Assembly: GCA_016186375.1 (NCBI GenBank)
Contig: JACPLS010000092.1
Coordinates: 1-5,748, forward strand
From: Candidatus Pacearchaeota archaeon
Lineage (GTDB): Archaea; Nanobdellota; Nanobdellia; Pacearchaeales; GW2011-AR1
Direction: 5' to 3'
Length of the DNA: 5,748 bases
In this document: piece by piece, positions 1 to 5,398 of the stretch
Layout: the number at the start of each line of letters is the position of its first letter
Numbering within the stretch: position 1 is the stretch's first letter
The notes under the pieces: generated by a model
Seen by the model: only the letters and a program-made list of their open reading frames with translations
What the model was told of the DNA's origin: nothing
Databases searched by the model: none
Position numbers and translations under genes: made by a program

Positions 1-480
1 AATAATGTAGTCTTGGGCAGAGTTACAAATATAGTCTTCAATGGATGGATAATTGATATTGACTCGGCTGCTTCAGGTTTTCTTCCTATTGATGAGTCAC
101 CTAGATTTATAAATAAAAGTGAGATGGACCAATTTCTTGATATTGGTGATGTTATATCTGCAAAAATATGGTCTGTTAATACAAGAGGCATTGACCTAAC
201 TTTAAAAGGAAAAGGACTTGGAAAACTTGAGGGGGGCTTTATCTTCAGAGTTAGCCCTAACAGGGTGCCTAGAGTAATTGGAAGAGAAGGATCCATGATT
301 AACCTTATAAAAGACAAAACAAAATGCGCTATAACGGTGGGCCAGAATGGCTGGATTTGGATAAAGGGAAATGATTTAGAATCGCAGATTCGAGCAAGAA
401 AAGCAGTTGAATATGTCACAGAAAAAGTTCATGTGGAGGGTTTAACTGAGAAAATGGAGGTGTGGTTTGAAAAGAATTGA
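1..480 (+). CDS. rrp4: Exosome complex RNA-binding subunit Rrp4 (5'-truncated by window edge)
   Basis: This is the C-terminal two thirds of archaeal Rrp4, a trimeric cap protein that sits on the Rrp41/Rrp42 ring and feeds RNA, with a preference for A-rich 3' ends, into the channel. The frame is open from base 1 (Asn-Asn-Val-Val-Leu-Gly-Arg), so the TTG at 13 is not a real start. About 70 N-terminal residues of a protein usually near 230 are off the edge. Visible residues 1 to about 69 are an S1 domain (VTNIVFNGWIIDIDS, then GFLPIDESPR and the DIGDVISAKI strand). The conserved linker KGKGLGKLEGG follows. A type I KH domain comes next, with SPNRVPRVIGREGSMI, the GREG loop at residues 94-97 and VGQNGWIWIKG. 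The end carries a GGAGGTG just before rrp41. The family is certain; only the N-terminus is unseen. Confidence 0.96.
   Translation, partial: NNVVLGRVTNIVFNGWIIDIDSAASGFLPIDESPRFINKSEMDQFLDIGDVISAKIWSVNTRGIDLTLKGKGLGKLEGGFIFRVSPNRVPRVIGREGSMINLIKDKTKCAITVGQNGWIWIKGNDLESQIRARKAVEYVTEKVHVEGLTEKMEVWFEKN
456..462 (+). promoter_or_regulatory. Shine-Dalgarno GGAGGTG for rrp41
   Basis: GGAGGTG is a full match to the archaeal 16S anti-Shine-Dalgarno and lies inside the end of rrp4. It ends 14 nt before TTG 477 and 20 nt before ATG 483. Both spacings are long, so it does not settle the rrp41 start by itself. A GTG at 462 is in the right frame but hits a TGA at 468. Confidence 0.5.
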
Positions 481-482
481 AA

Positions 483-1196
483 ATGACTAAAGAAACAAAA
501 GAATTAAAAAGACCATCTGGAAGAGGGTTGACTGAAATGAGGCAAATGAAGGCTAAAGTTGGAGTAGTGCCTAATGCAGATGGATCAGCTATGTTCACAT
601 TTGGCAATACAATAGCAATTGCGGCGGTATATGGACCTAGACAGTTGCATCCACAGCATATGCAAGACCCTTCAACAGGAATATTAAGAGTCAACTATGA
701 TCTGCTAAGCTTTTCAGTTTCTGAAAGAAAGAAACCCGGGCCAAACAGAAGATCACAAGAAATTTCCAAGATGACAGAATTTGCTCTCTTACCGGTTTTA
801 GACATAAAAGATTTTCCTAATACGGTTATTGATGTCCAGATTTACATTATTCAAGCAGATGCAGGAACGAGAACAGCAGGAATTAATGCAGCATCTTTAG
901 CCTTGGCACATGCAGGAATTCCGATGAAGAATCTAATTTGCTCTGTTGCTCTTGGAAAGCTAGATAAAGAATTGATTATCGACCTTGATAAAGATGAGGA
1001 AGATTTTGAAGGTGGAGAAGGTCCAACAGATTTTCCTTTGGCAAAAATTGCTAATAGTGACCAATTCACTTTGATTCAATTAGATGGAAAAATTCAACCA
1101 GAAAGAGTCAAAGAAATTATTGATTTAGCAAATAAAGCTTGTGAGAAAATTTATGAGGTTCAGAAAAAAGCACTTAAGGAGGTAATAGAACAATGA
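483..1196 (+). CDS. rrp41: Exosome complex exonuclease subunit Rrp41
   Basis: Catalytic RNase PH-fold subunit of the archaeal exosome. With Rrp42 it forms a hexameric ring that degrades RNA 3' to 5' by phosphorolysis, releasing nucleoside diphosphates. From ATG 483 the protein is 237 residues, normal for the family. Visible family blocks are AAVYGPRQLHPQHMQDP (residues 47-63), the RNA/phosphate motif SERKKPGPNRRS (80-91, with R89/R90), QADAGTRTAGINAASLAL (124-141), and the acidic loop ending in TDFPLA, where D183 matches the metal-binding general-acid aspartate. The active site therefore looks intact. Two departures from the usual sequence are visible: the N-terminal R-x-D-G-R reads RPSGR, and the acidic loop is about three residues longer. 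An alternative start is TTG 477, which would overlap the rrp4 stop as TTGA; I prefer ATG. The end overlaps rrp42 by 4 nt, so the two are probably translationally coupled. Confidence 0.96.
   Translation: MTKETKELKRPSGRGLTEMRQMKAKVGVVPNADGSAMFTFGNTIAIAAVYGPRQLHPQHMQDPSTGILRVNYDLLSFSVSERKKPGPNRRSQEISKMTEFALLPVLDIKDFPNTVIDVQIYIIQADAGTRTAGINAASLALAHAGIPMKNLICSVALGKLDKELIIDLDKDEEDFEGGEGPTDFPLAKIANSDQFTLIQLDGKIQPERVKEIIDLANKACEKIYEVQKKALKEVIEQ
1178..1183 (+). promoter_or_regulatory. Shine-Dalgarno GGAGGT for rrp42
   Basis: GGAGGT sits nine bases before the ATG at 1193 and inside the end of rrp41. It favours that ATG over the in-frame ATG at 1202, three codons later. The rrp41 stop and rrp42 start form ATGA. 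Confidence 0.8.
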
Positions 1197-2008
1197 GCTC
1201 GATGGAATCTTCAAATCTCACGATAGAGACATTAAAAAGAATGTTTGAAAAAGAAAAAAGATTTGATGGACGTAATCTTCTTGAACATAGAAAAATTGAC
1301 CTTGAATTTAATGTATCGAATAAAGCAGAAGGCTCAGCAAGAATACGAATTGGAAAAACAGAAGTAATTGCAGGAGTTAAGCTTCAGGTTGGAGAACCTT
1401 ATCCTGATTCTCCAGATAAAGGAAATCTTATGGTTTCAGGTGATCTTCTTCCTTTAGCTTCACCAAGGTTTGAAATGGGTCCACCAGATTTTTATGCTAT
1501 TGAATTGCCTAGATTAGTAGACAGGGCAATAAGAGAATGTGGTATGATTGATATGGAAAAACTTGTCATCACACCCAAAGAAAAAGTATGGACTATTATA
1601 ATCGATATATATCCTATTAATGATGATGGTAATTTAATTGATGCGGCAACTTTTGCTGCTGTTGCTGCTTTAAAAAGTACTACGTTTCCAGAATTAAATG
1701 AAGAAGGAAAAATAGATTACGATAAAAAAACAAATAAAAAACTTCCTTTATCTAAAGAGACATCTCCTATTCCATTAACTTTCTACAAGTTGGGAAACTC
1801 TCTTGTCCTTGACCCAACCAGAGAAGAAGCAGAGTCGTGTGAGGTAAGAATTTCATTTGGAATCTCAATATGGAATAAGCAGTTGATGATAAATTCATGC
1901 CAAAAAAGCGGGGCGGTTCCTTTTTCTCAAGAAGAAATAGAAAATATGATGCAGATTATACCGAAAAAGTTTGATGAGTTAAACGAAAAGCTTAAAAAGT
2001 TTTTTTAG
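1193..2008 (+). CDS. rrp42: Exosome complex subunit Rrp42
   Basis: Structural RNase PH-fold partner of Rrp41 in the hexameric exosome core. It has no complete active site of its own but contributes RNA-contacting arginines at the dimer interface. The 271 residues match the usual length. Diagnostic blocks are RFDGR (residues 23-27), KAEGSARIRIGKTEVIAGVK (44-63), GDLLPLASPRFEMGPPD (83-99), ELPRLVDRAIRE (104-115), WTIIIDIYPINDDGNLIDA, and SLVLDPTREEAE (203-214). The DPTxEE segment is the Rrp42-type replacement of the catalytic aspartate loop of Rrp41, which separates the two paralogues. The start at 1193 is supported by the GGAGGT and the ATGA overlap. The last codons run into a seven-T tract (2000-2006). 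The gene is followed after 14 nt by rpoK, where the common archaeal order would have ribosomal protein L37Ae. Confidence 0.96.
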   Translation: MSSMESSNLTIETLKRMFEKEKRFDGRNLLEHRKIDLEFNVSNKAEGSARIRIGKTEVIAGVKLQVGEPYPDSPDKGNLMVSGDLLPLASPRFEMGPPDFYAIELPRLVDRAIRECGMIDMEKLVITPKEKVWTIIIDIYPINDDGNLIDAATFAAVAALKSTTFPELNEEGKIDYDKKTNKKLPLSKETSPIPLTFYKLGNSLVLDPTREEAESCEVRISFGISIWNKQLMINSCQKSGAVPFSQEEIENMMQIIPKKFDELNEKLKKFF

Positions 2009-2022
2009 AATCTATATATAGT

Positions 2023-2418
2023 ATGGAAAACAAAACAAAAATTACTGGGCAGCAATTCACAAAATATGAAATCGCTCGTGTTTTAGGTGCTAGAGCCTTA
2101 CAAATTGCAATGGACGCACCTCTTTTATTGAAACTTTCTGACTCTGATCTTAAAGAAATTAAATTTGACTCTATAAAAATAGCTGAAAAAGAACTAGAAG
2201 CGGGTGTTTTGCCTATTGATATTCACAGGCCCGTACCAAAAAAACACAAAGAAAAACTTCATGCAATTAAAGAAGAGCATATTTCAGATGAAGAAATTGT
2301 TGCCAAAGAGCAGGAAGTTGAAAAAGAAATAGTTGAAGAAGCTCCGGTACTTGGATTAGTTGAAGCAGATGAAGCTGAACCTGAAACTGAGACCACGGGT
2401 ACTGGAGAAGAGCAATAA
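2023..2418 (+). CDS. rpoK: DNA-directed RNA polymerase subunit K (RpoK/Rpb6/omega family) with acidic tail
   Basis: Small RNA polymerase subunit that stabilises assembly around the largest subunit; homologous to eukaryotic Rpb6 and bacterial omega. Residues 12-33 carry the family core: FTKYEIARVLGARALQ, then IAMDAP. The second conserved block is the helix IKIAEKELEAGVLPIDIHRP (51-70). This core alone would be a normal-length archaeal RpoK. Here it continues to 131 residues with a charged tail: from residue 81 on, 19 of 51 positions are Glu or Asp and only three are Lys, with no predicted fold by eye. ATG 2023 is the only sensible start, since there is no later Met before the core, and there is no Shine-Dalgarno in the 14-nt gap. 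It probably belongs to the exosome transcript. The tail is the uncertain part, not the family. Confidence 0.93.
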   Translation: MENKTKITGQQFTKYEIARVLGARALQIAMDAPLLLKLSDSDLKEIKFDSIKIAEKELEAGVLPIDIHRPVPKKHKEKLHAIKEEHISDEEIVAKEQEVEKEIVEEAPVLGLVEADEAEPETETTGTGEEQ

Positions 2419-2426
2419 ATTTTATT

Positions 2427-2765
2427 ATGAAACAAATATTAGAGAGATTGGAAGGAACATTAATAAAGATAGAACAAGGAAAACTGGAATATATGAATCC
2501 TGATGGTCAAAAAAAATTTTATGAAGGCGTATTCTTTTTTATAGATAATGATGGAAGCGAAGATAGAGTTAGATTTCCAAATAATTTATTAATACATCAA
2601 GATAGACTCATAAATCAAAAAATACAATATTATGAAACCTTGGATAGTTACTTTATGAATACTGTGCCGAGTATTTGTGTTGCAATATTTGAATATTCTT
2701 TGATAGTATTGAGCGGAAAATTACAAGGTCATCAATTTAGGTCTAAAGTAGAATTATTTGATTAA
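2427..2765 (+). CDS. Unrecognised 112-residue protein between rpoK and enolase
   Basis: I do not recognise this protein. It begins 8 nt after the rpoK stop, on the same strand, and almost surely shares its transcript; no Shine-Dalgarno is visible. There is no signal peptide, zinc-ligand pattern or convincing membrane helix; the longest hydrophobic run (about residues 80-97) contains Glu and Tyr. The pattern suggests a small soluble beta-rich fold. Strand-like segments alternate with turns such as NPDG (24-27) and NDGS (41-44), and later strands are around SLIVLSGK and the C-terminal RSKVELFD. A small barrel such as an OB fold is possible but not shown. Coding potential is supported by the clean 112-codon frame, the tight spacing and the balanced composition. 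In the usual archaeal cluster eno follows rpoK directly, so this gene is an insertion or a lineage-specific neighbour. Confidence 0.75.
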   Translation: MKQILERLEGTLIKIEQGKLEYMNPDGQKKFYEGVFFFIDNDGSEDRVRFPNNLLIHQDRLINQKIQYYETLDSYFMNTVPSICVAIFEYSLIVLSGKLQGHQFRSKVELFD

Positions 2766-2787
2766 TTTTTCTGATATAAACTCAAGA

Positions 2788-2795
2788 TTTATTAA
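2788..2795 (+). promoter_or_regulatory. Box A (TATA) promoter of enolase, leaderless type
   Basis: TTTATTAA in the 51-nt gap is centred about 25.5 nt before the enolase ATG at 2817. That is the archaeal TATA-to-start-site distance, so transcription would begin at or next to the start codon. The purine-containing CTCAAGA just upstream could serve as the TFB recognition element. No Shine-Dalgarno precedes the ATG, as expected for a leaderless mRNA. A second AT-rich candidate, GATATAAA, lies at about 2773-2780. The five-T run at 2766-2770 may end the preceding transcript. Confidence 0.45.
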
Positions 2796-2816
2796 TCTCT
2801 TTTTCCCTTACCTTGT

Positions 2817-3959
2817 ATGCTCATTAAATCATTTAAAGCTAGGAAGATTAAAGACTCTAGAGGCGAAGAAACAATTGAAGTATCTGTGAATGGTTGCAAG
2901 GCATCATCACCATCTGGAAAATCAAAAGGCAAATATGAAACTCCTTCATATTATAAAAGCCTTGAATGGAATATTTCTGCAATAAATAAATTAGAAATTC
3001 CTTTTTCAATTAAGAGCTTTGAAGATTTATCTAAGATAGAAAAATTAATTGAAAAGAAATTTAAGAATAAAGATGCAAAGAAATTTGGGGCTAATGCTCT
3101 TTTTGCCCTTGAATCTGCTATCCTTAAATCAATTGCCAAATCAGAGAAAAAGGAATTATGGCAAATAATTAACCCAAAGGTAAGAAGATTGAAAATACCT
3201 ATTCCAATTGGAAATGTTGTTGGCGGAGGCGTTCACTCTTATTCTGAAAATAAGCCAGTTTTTCAAGAATTTTTATTAATCCCTAAGGGAAAAGGAATTA
3301 GAGAAAATGTTAACATAATGCAATTAATTCATAAAAAATTAAAAAAAATATTAAAAGGGGAAAAATTAAATGATGAGGGTGCTTGGGAAGCTAGCTCAGA
3401 TGAAGAGAAAATCTTAGAAAAATTAAAAAAATTCAAAAATAAAATAAATATTGGAGTAGATATAGCTGCCTCCACATTTTACAGGAAAAAAGGATATGAA
3501 TATAATGATAAAACTCTCTCTCCTGATGAGCAGATAGATTACATAAATGAAATAATTAAAAAATATGGTTTGTTATATATTGAAGATCCTCTTCAAGAAG
3601 AAGATTTTTCTGGGTTTTCAAAAATAAATAAGTCATCTCAACATCTTATTATAGGAGATGACTTGACTGTGACTCATATTGAACGAATTAAAAAAGCTTT
3701 AAAATTTAGAGCAATAAATGCGCTTATAATTAAGCCTAATCAAAATGGCTCCCTTATGGAATTAAAGAAAATTTTTGATTTTTGCCGAAAAAATAGGATT
3801 AAGACAATTATCTCTCATCGAAGTGGTGAGACTATGGATGATGCTCTCGCTGATTATGCTGTTGGCTTTCAAGCTGATTTTATTAAATGCGGGATTGCGA
3901 CTAAATGGCGATTTGTTAAATTGAAGAGGTTAATTGATATTGAGAAGAGACTAATATAA
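2817..3959 (+). CDS. eno: Enolase (phosphopyruvate hydratase), compact divergent form
   Basis: Enolase interconverts 2-phosphoglycerate and phosphoenolpyruvate in glycolysis and gluconeogenesis, as a cytoplasmic magnesium enzyme. At 380 residues it is 30-50 shorter than usual (about 410-430). The N-terminal capping domain runs to about residue 120 and contains ARKIKDSRGEETIEV, the mobile loop SPSGKSKG and FGANAL. The TIM barrel follows. Counterparts of the yeast residues are visible: S36 (S39), H140 in GGGVH (H159), E151 in QEF (E168), E187 in DEG (E211), D215 in GVDIAAS (D246), E256 in IEDP (E295), D281 in DDLTVT (D320), K306 (K345, the base), H334-R335-S336 in SHRSGET (H373-S375), and K357 (K396). 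Catalysis is therefore expected. Oddities are the lysine-rich active-site loop (KSKG for ASTG), AW for the usual GF after DEG, and a shortened N-terminal domain. It could also be an enolase paralogue with a shifted role. Confidence 0.93.
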   Translation: MLIKSFKARKIKDSRGEETIEVSVNGCKASSPSGKSKGKYETPSYYKSLEWNISAINKLEIPFSIKSFEDLSKIEKLIEKKFKNKDAKKFGANALFALESAILKSIAKSEKKELWQIINPKVRRLKIPIPIGNVVGGGVHSYSENKPVFQEFLLIPKGKGIRENVNIMQLIHKKLKKILKGEKLNDEGAWEASSDEEKILEKLKKFKNKINIGVDIAASTFYRKKGYEYNDKTLSPDEQIDYINEIIKKYGLLYIEDPLQEEDFSGFSKINKSSQHLIIGDDLTVTHIERIKKALKFRAINALIIKPNQNGSLMELKKIFDFCRKNRIKTIISHRSGETMDDALADYAVGFQADFIKCGIATKWRFVKLKRLIDIEKRLI

Positions 3960-3970
3960 AAGTTTAAAAA
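3955..3970 (+). promoter_or_regulatory. TATA-like promoter stretch before the membrane-anchored protein gene
   Basis: Two box A candidates lie back to back. TATAAAAG (3955-3962) overlaps the enolase stop codon. TTTAAAAA (3963-3970) is centred about 25.5 nt before the ATG at 3992 and 22.5 nt before the ATG at 3989. Either could drive a leaderless or very short-leader transcript, and no Shine-Dalgarno is visible. The region is AT-rich throughout, so chance matches are possible. Confidence 0.35.
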
Positions 3971-3988
3971 GATAATTTCATATATTAT

Positions 3989-4588
3989 ATGATGAATAAA
4001 AAAGGATTATCCAAAATTAATATAACAATTACAATCATAGTAATATTAGTTGTAATAGGTATATTGTTTTTTATAAATAAGAATTCCAAGCAAGAGTCAT
4101 TGGAAGTTTTAATTCCTACTTCGGAATTATCTAACTGTTTATTTGATATTGATAATAGTAAACTTCCGAATTCAATAGGCGATTATACAGGCACATCTGT
4201 TAAACTTACTGAACCCTTTAAATGGGAAGGACCTGATAATGTAAAGAGAGTTATGCAAATTGATGGATATCTTAACGTCTATTCTATAAAAACTTTATCA
4301 CGAGAATCTAAGTCAATTCAAGCAGCTATTATGAAATTCAGAGAAAAAAGTGATTATGAAAAGCTAGCTAGCGATCTTAAATCAACAAAAGAAAGAGATA
4401 CTGGAGGTTTAATTAAAGAAGGAGATGCAAAAGGTGCAATTACATATATTTTTGATTATGCTGATCAAAATCAAGTTATATGGTATGTGATTGCCGGAAA
4501 TCAAATTTATGCTCAATTTGAATTTGTTGGTAGTACATTTGATGAATCAAAAGATTGGATTAATGATTGGACATCTTCTATTTGTTAG
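3989..4588 (+). CDS. Single-pass membrane-anchored surface protein of unknown function, prepilin-like N-terminus
   Basis: I do not recognise the 170-residue domain. The N-terminus is short and basic (MMNKKGLSK), followed by one strong hydrophobic helix at about residues 10-29 (INITITIIVILVVIGILFFI), then Lys-rich residues and a polar domain. The positive-inside rule places the domain outside the cell. The KKG-LS start followed by a hydrophobic stretch resembles archaeal type IV prepilin leaders cleaved after Gly, but the +5 residue is Asn, not Glu, and three polar residues intervene, so a plain signal anchor is equally likely. The outer domain has only two cysteines, C50 and the very last residue C199, which could form a disulfide closing the domain. 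Its alternating strand-like segments (VMQIDGYLNVYSI, ITYIFDYA, VIWYVIAGNQIYAQFEFV) suggest an alpha/beta sandwich. ATG 3989 or the adjacent ATG 3992 may be the start; 3992 fits the box A spacing better. Confidence 0.85.
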   Translation: MMNKKGLSKINITITIIVILVVIGILFFINKNSKQESLEVLIPTSELSNCLFDIDNSKLPNSIGDYTGTSVKLTEPFKWEGPDNVKRVMQIDGYLNVYSIKTLSRESKSIQAAIMKFREKSDYEKLASDLKSTKERDTGGLIKEGDAKGAITYIFDYADQNQVIWYVIAGNQIYAQFEFVGSTFDESKDWINDWTSSIC

Positions 4589-4631
4589 TTTTTTGATCGT
4601 AATAAGCAAAGAATCTGTCATTTTTTCTTTT
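4589..4631 (+). terminator. Poly-T terminator after the membrane-anchored protein gene
   Basis: The stop codon at 4586-4588 is followed directly by six T (4589-4594) and then by TTTTTTCTTTT (4621-4631). Archaeal RNA polymerase terminates at T-rich stretches in the non-template strand without a hairpin, and none is evident here. The next genes are on the opposite strand, so a terminator is needed at about this place. Confidence 0.5.
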
Positions 4632-4993
4632 AAATTAAAGACCAAATTAGATAAACTATGATTGAGATTACAATTGATGAAAATATAAAATCAAGCCATA
4701 AGCTTATTCTATTAAAAGCATAGGTTCTTCCTAAAATATTAATATCTTTAGAGCAAGTACCAATATAAAGAGATAAAAATCCAAAATTAAATTCTGTAAT
4801 TAATCTTATTATTATCGAGAAATATTTTTTTAATATGTTGCTCTAAAAATAGCACTATATTACAAAAGTTAATTTTTTAATCGCTTTAAACAGCCCAAGT
4901 ATTTTTCCATTAAGTAAGAAAAAATAGGGCAAAATAAGAGCGTTTATGCCTTAATTTGGAACTGTTAAATAACACAAATAAGAGGTTGTTGAA
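4589..4993. other. 405-nt AT-rich convergent intergenic region without a convincing gene
   Basis: This lies between the 3' ends of the membrane-anchored protein gene (+) and the HEPN gene (-). It holds the + strand poly-T signals at 4589-4631. On the - strand a six-T run (4924-4919), about 70 nt past the HEPN stop, may end the HEPN transcript. A 10-bp perfect inverted repeat, TTTAGAGCAA (4747-4756) with its complement at 4838-4847, encloses 81 nt. A 21-codon + strand frame (4658-4723) has a box-A-like sequence 26 nt upstream. On the - strand a 70-codon frame without a start codon (4842-4630) ends in a membrane-helix-like sequence. None of these is strong enough to call a gene. I see no tRNA, C/D-box or other structured RNA. 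Confidence 0.7.
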
Positions 4994-5398
4994 TTAATAT
5001 TTTTCTAGTTCTTTGATTATCTTAGAAATTTCCATGATTGCTTCTTTGACAGTTTCTAATTCAATATTCTCTCCGTAATAATTTATACCGTTTCTTAATT
5101 TTCTATATCTATCAAATTTTCCATAGATTGCCTGCTCTTTTAATACATCCCTTAAAAAATAACCTATAGATTCATGGTCCAAAAACTTGTAGCCCTTTGA
5201 ATAACCAATAGATTCGCAATATTCTCTCAATCCTTCGTAAAGTTCTCTTAGAATAGTCTTGGCGCTGCCAGTATTCAAAGGTATCATCTTCGCCGTCTCA
5301 ACTGCTTGTATTGATGACTTAACTAGACTTGAAGCCCTAATTTTATTGGGGATAACTTTCCTTACTTTTCTCTCTCTTAAACTATTTTCAAAATTCAT
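4994..5398 (-). CDS. HEPN domain protein, putative toxin of an MNT/HEPN pair
   Basis: An all-helical 134-residue protein of the HEPN superfamily, many members of which are RNA-cleaving toxins neutralised by a neighbouring nucleotidyltransferase. After a basic N-terminus come helices at roughly residues 22-40 (ASSLVKSSIQAVETAKMI), 43-64 (TILRELYEGLREYCESIG), 75-93 (HESIGYFLRDVLKE) and 94-108, ending in RKLRNGINYYG, then a last helix through EISKIIKELEKY. The catalytic R-x4-H of HEPN RNases aligns with R102-NGIN-Y107, so Tyr stands at the His position. The R-N-x-x-x-Y form resembles what I remember of an archaeal HEPN subgroup, but RNase activity cannot be assumed. The start ATG 5398 overlaps the upstream nucleotidyltransferase stop as ATGA, with GGAGGT just before it, so both are made together. 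The family is fairly sure; toxicity is inference. Confidence 0.82.
   Translation of the reverse strand: MNFENSLRERKVRKVIPNKIRASSLVKSSIQAVETAKMIPLNTGSAKTILRELYEGLREYCESIGYSKGYKFLDHESIGYFLRDVLKEQAIYGKFDRYRKLRNGINYYGENIELETVKEAIMEISKIIKELEKY

Noticed and set aside
416..694. 92-codon - strand frame over the rrp4/rrp41 junction
   Set aside because: It is antisense to two well-supported conserved genes and has no recognisable protein features.
851..1069. 72-codon - strand frame inside rrp41
   Set aside because: It is a shadow of the conserved rrp41 frame; its Ser-rich run mirrors the acidic catalytic loop codons.
2000..2006. Seven-T run at the end of rrp42 as a transcription terminator
   Set aside because: It is made of the Phe-Phe and stop codons, and rpoK follows after 14 nt with no usable promoter, so full termination here is unlikely. 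Partial attenuation cannot be excluded.
2011..2020. TATATATA just before rpoK as a promoter
   Set aside because: It ends only 2 nt before the ATG at 2023. A start site about 26 nt downstream of its centre would fall inside rpoK with no later Met before the conserved core.
2951..3139. 62-codon - strand frame inside enolase
   Set aside because: It is antisense to conserved enolase sequence, with a composition typical of the reverse of Lys-rich codons.
3989..3995. ATGATGA as a C box of a C/D-box small RNA
   Set aside because: It is the tandem start codon of the membrane-anchored protein, and no CTGA D box follows at a suitable distance.
4619..4640. Hairpin-type terminator
   Set aside because: No stem of useful length precedes the T run; the signal is poly-T only.
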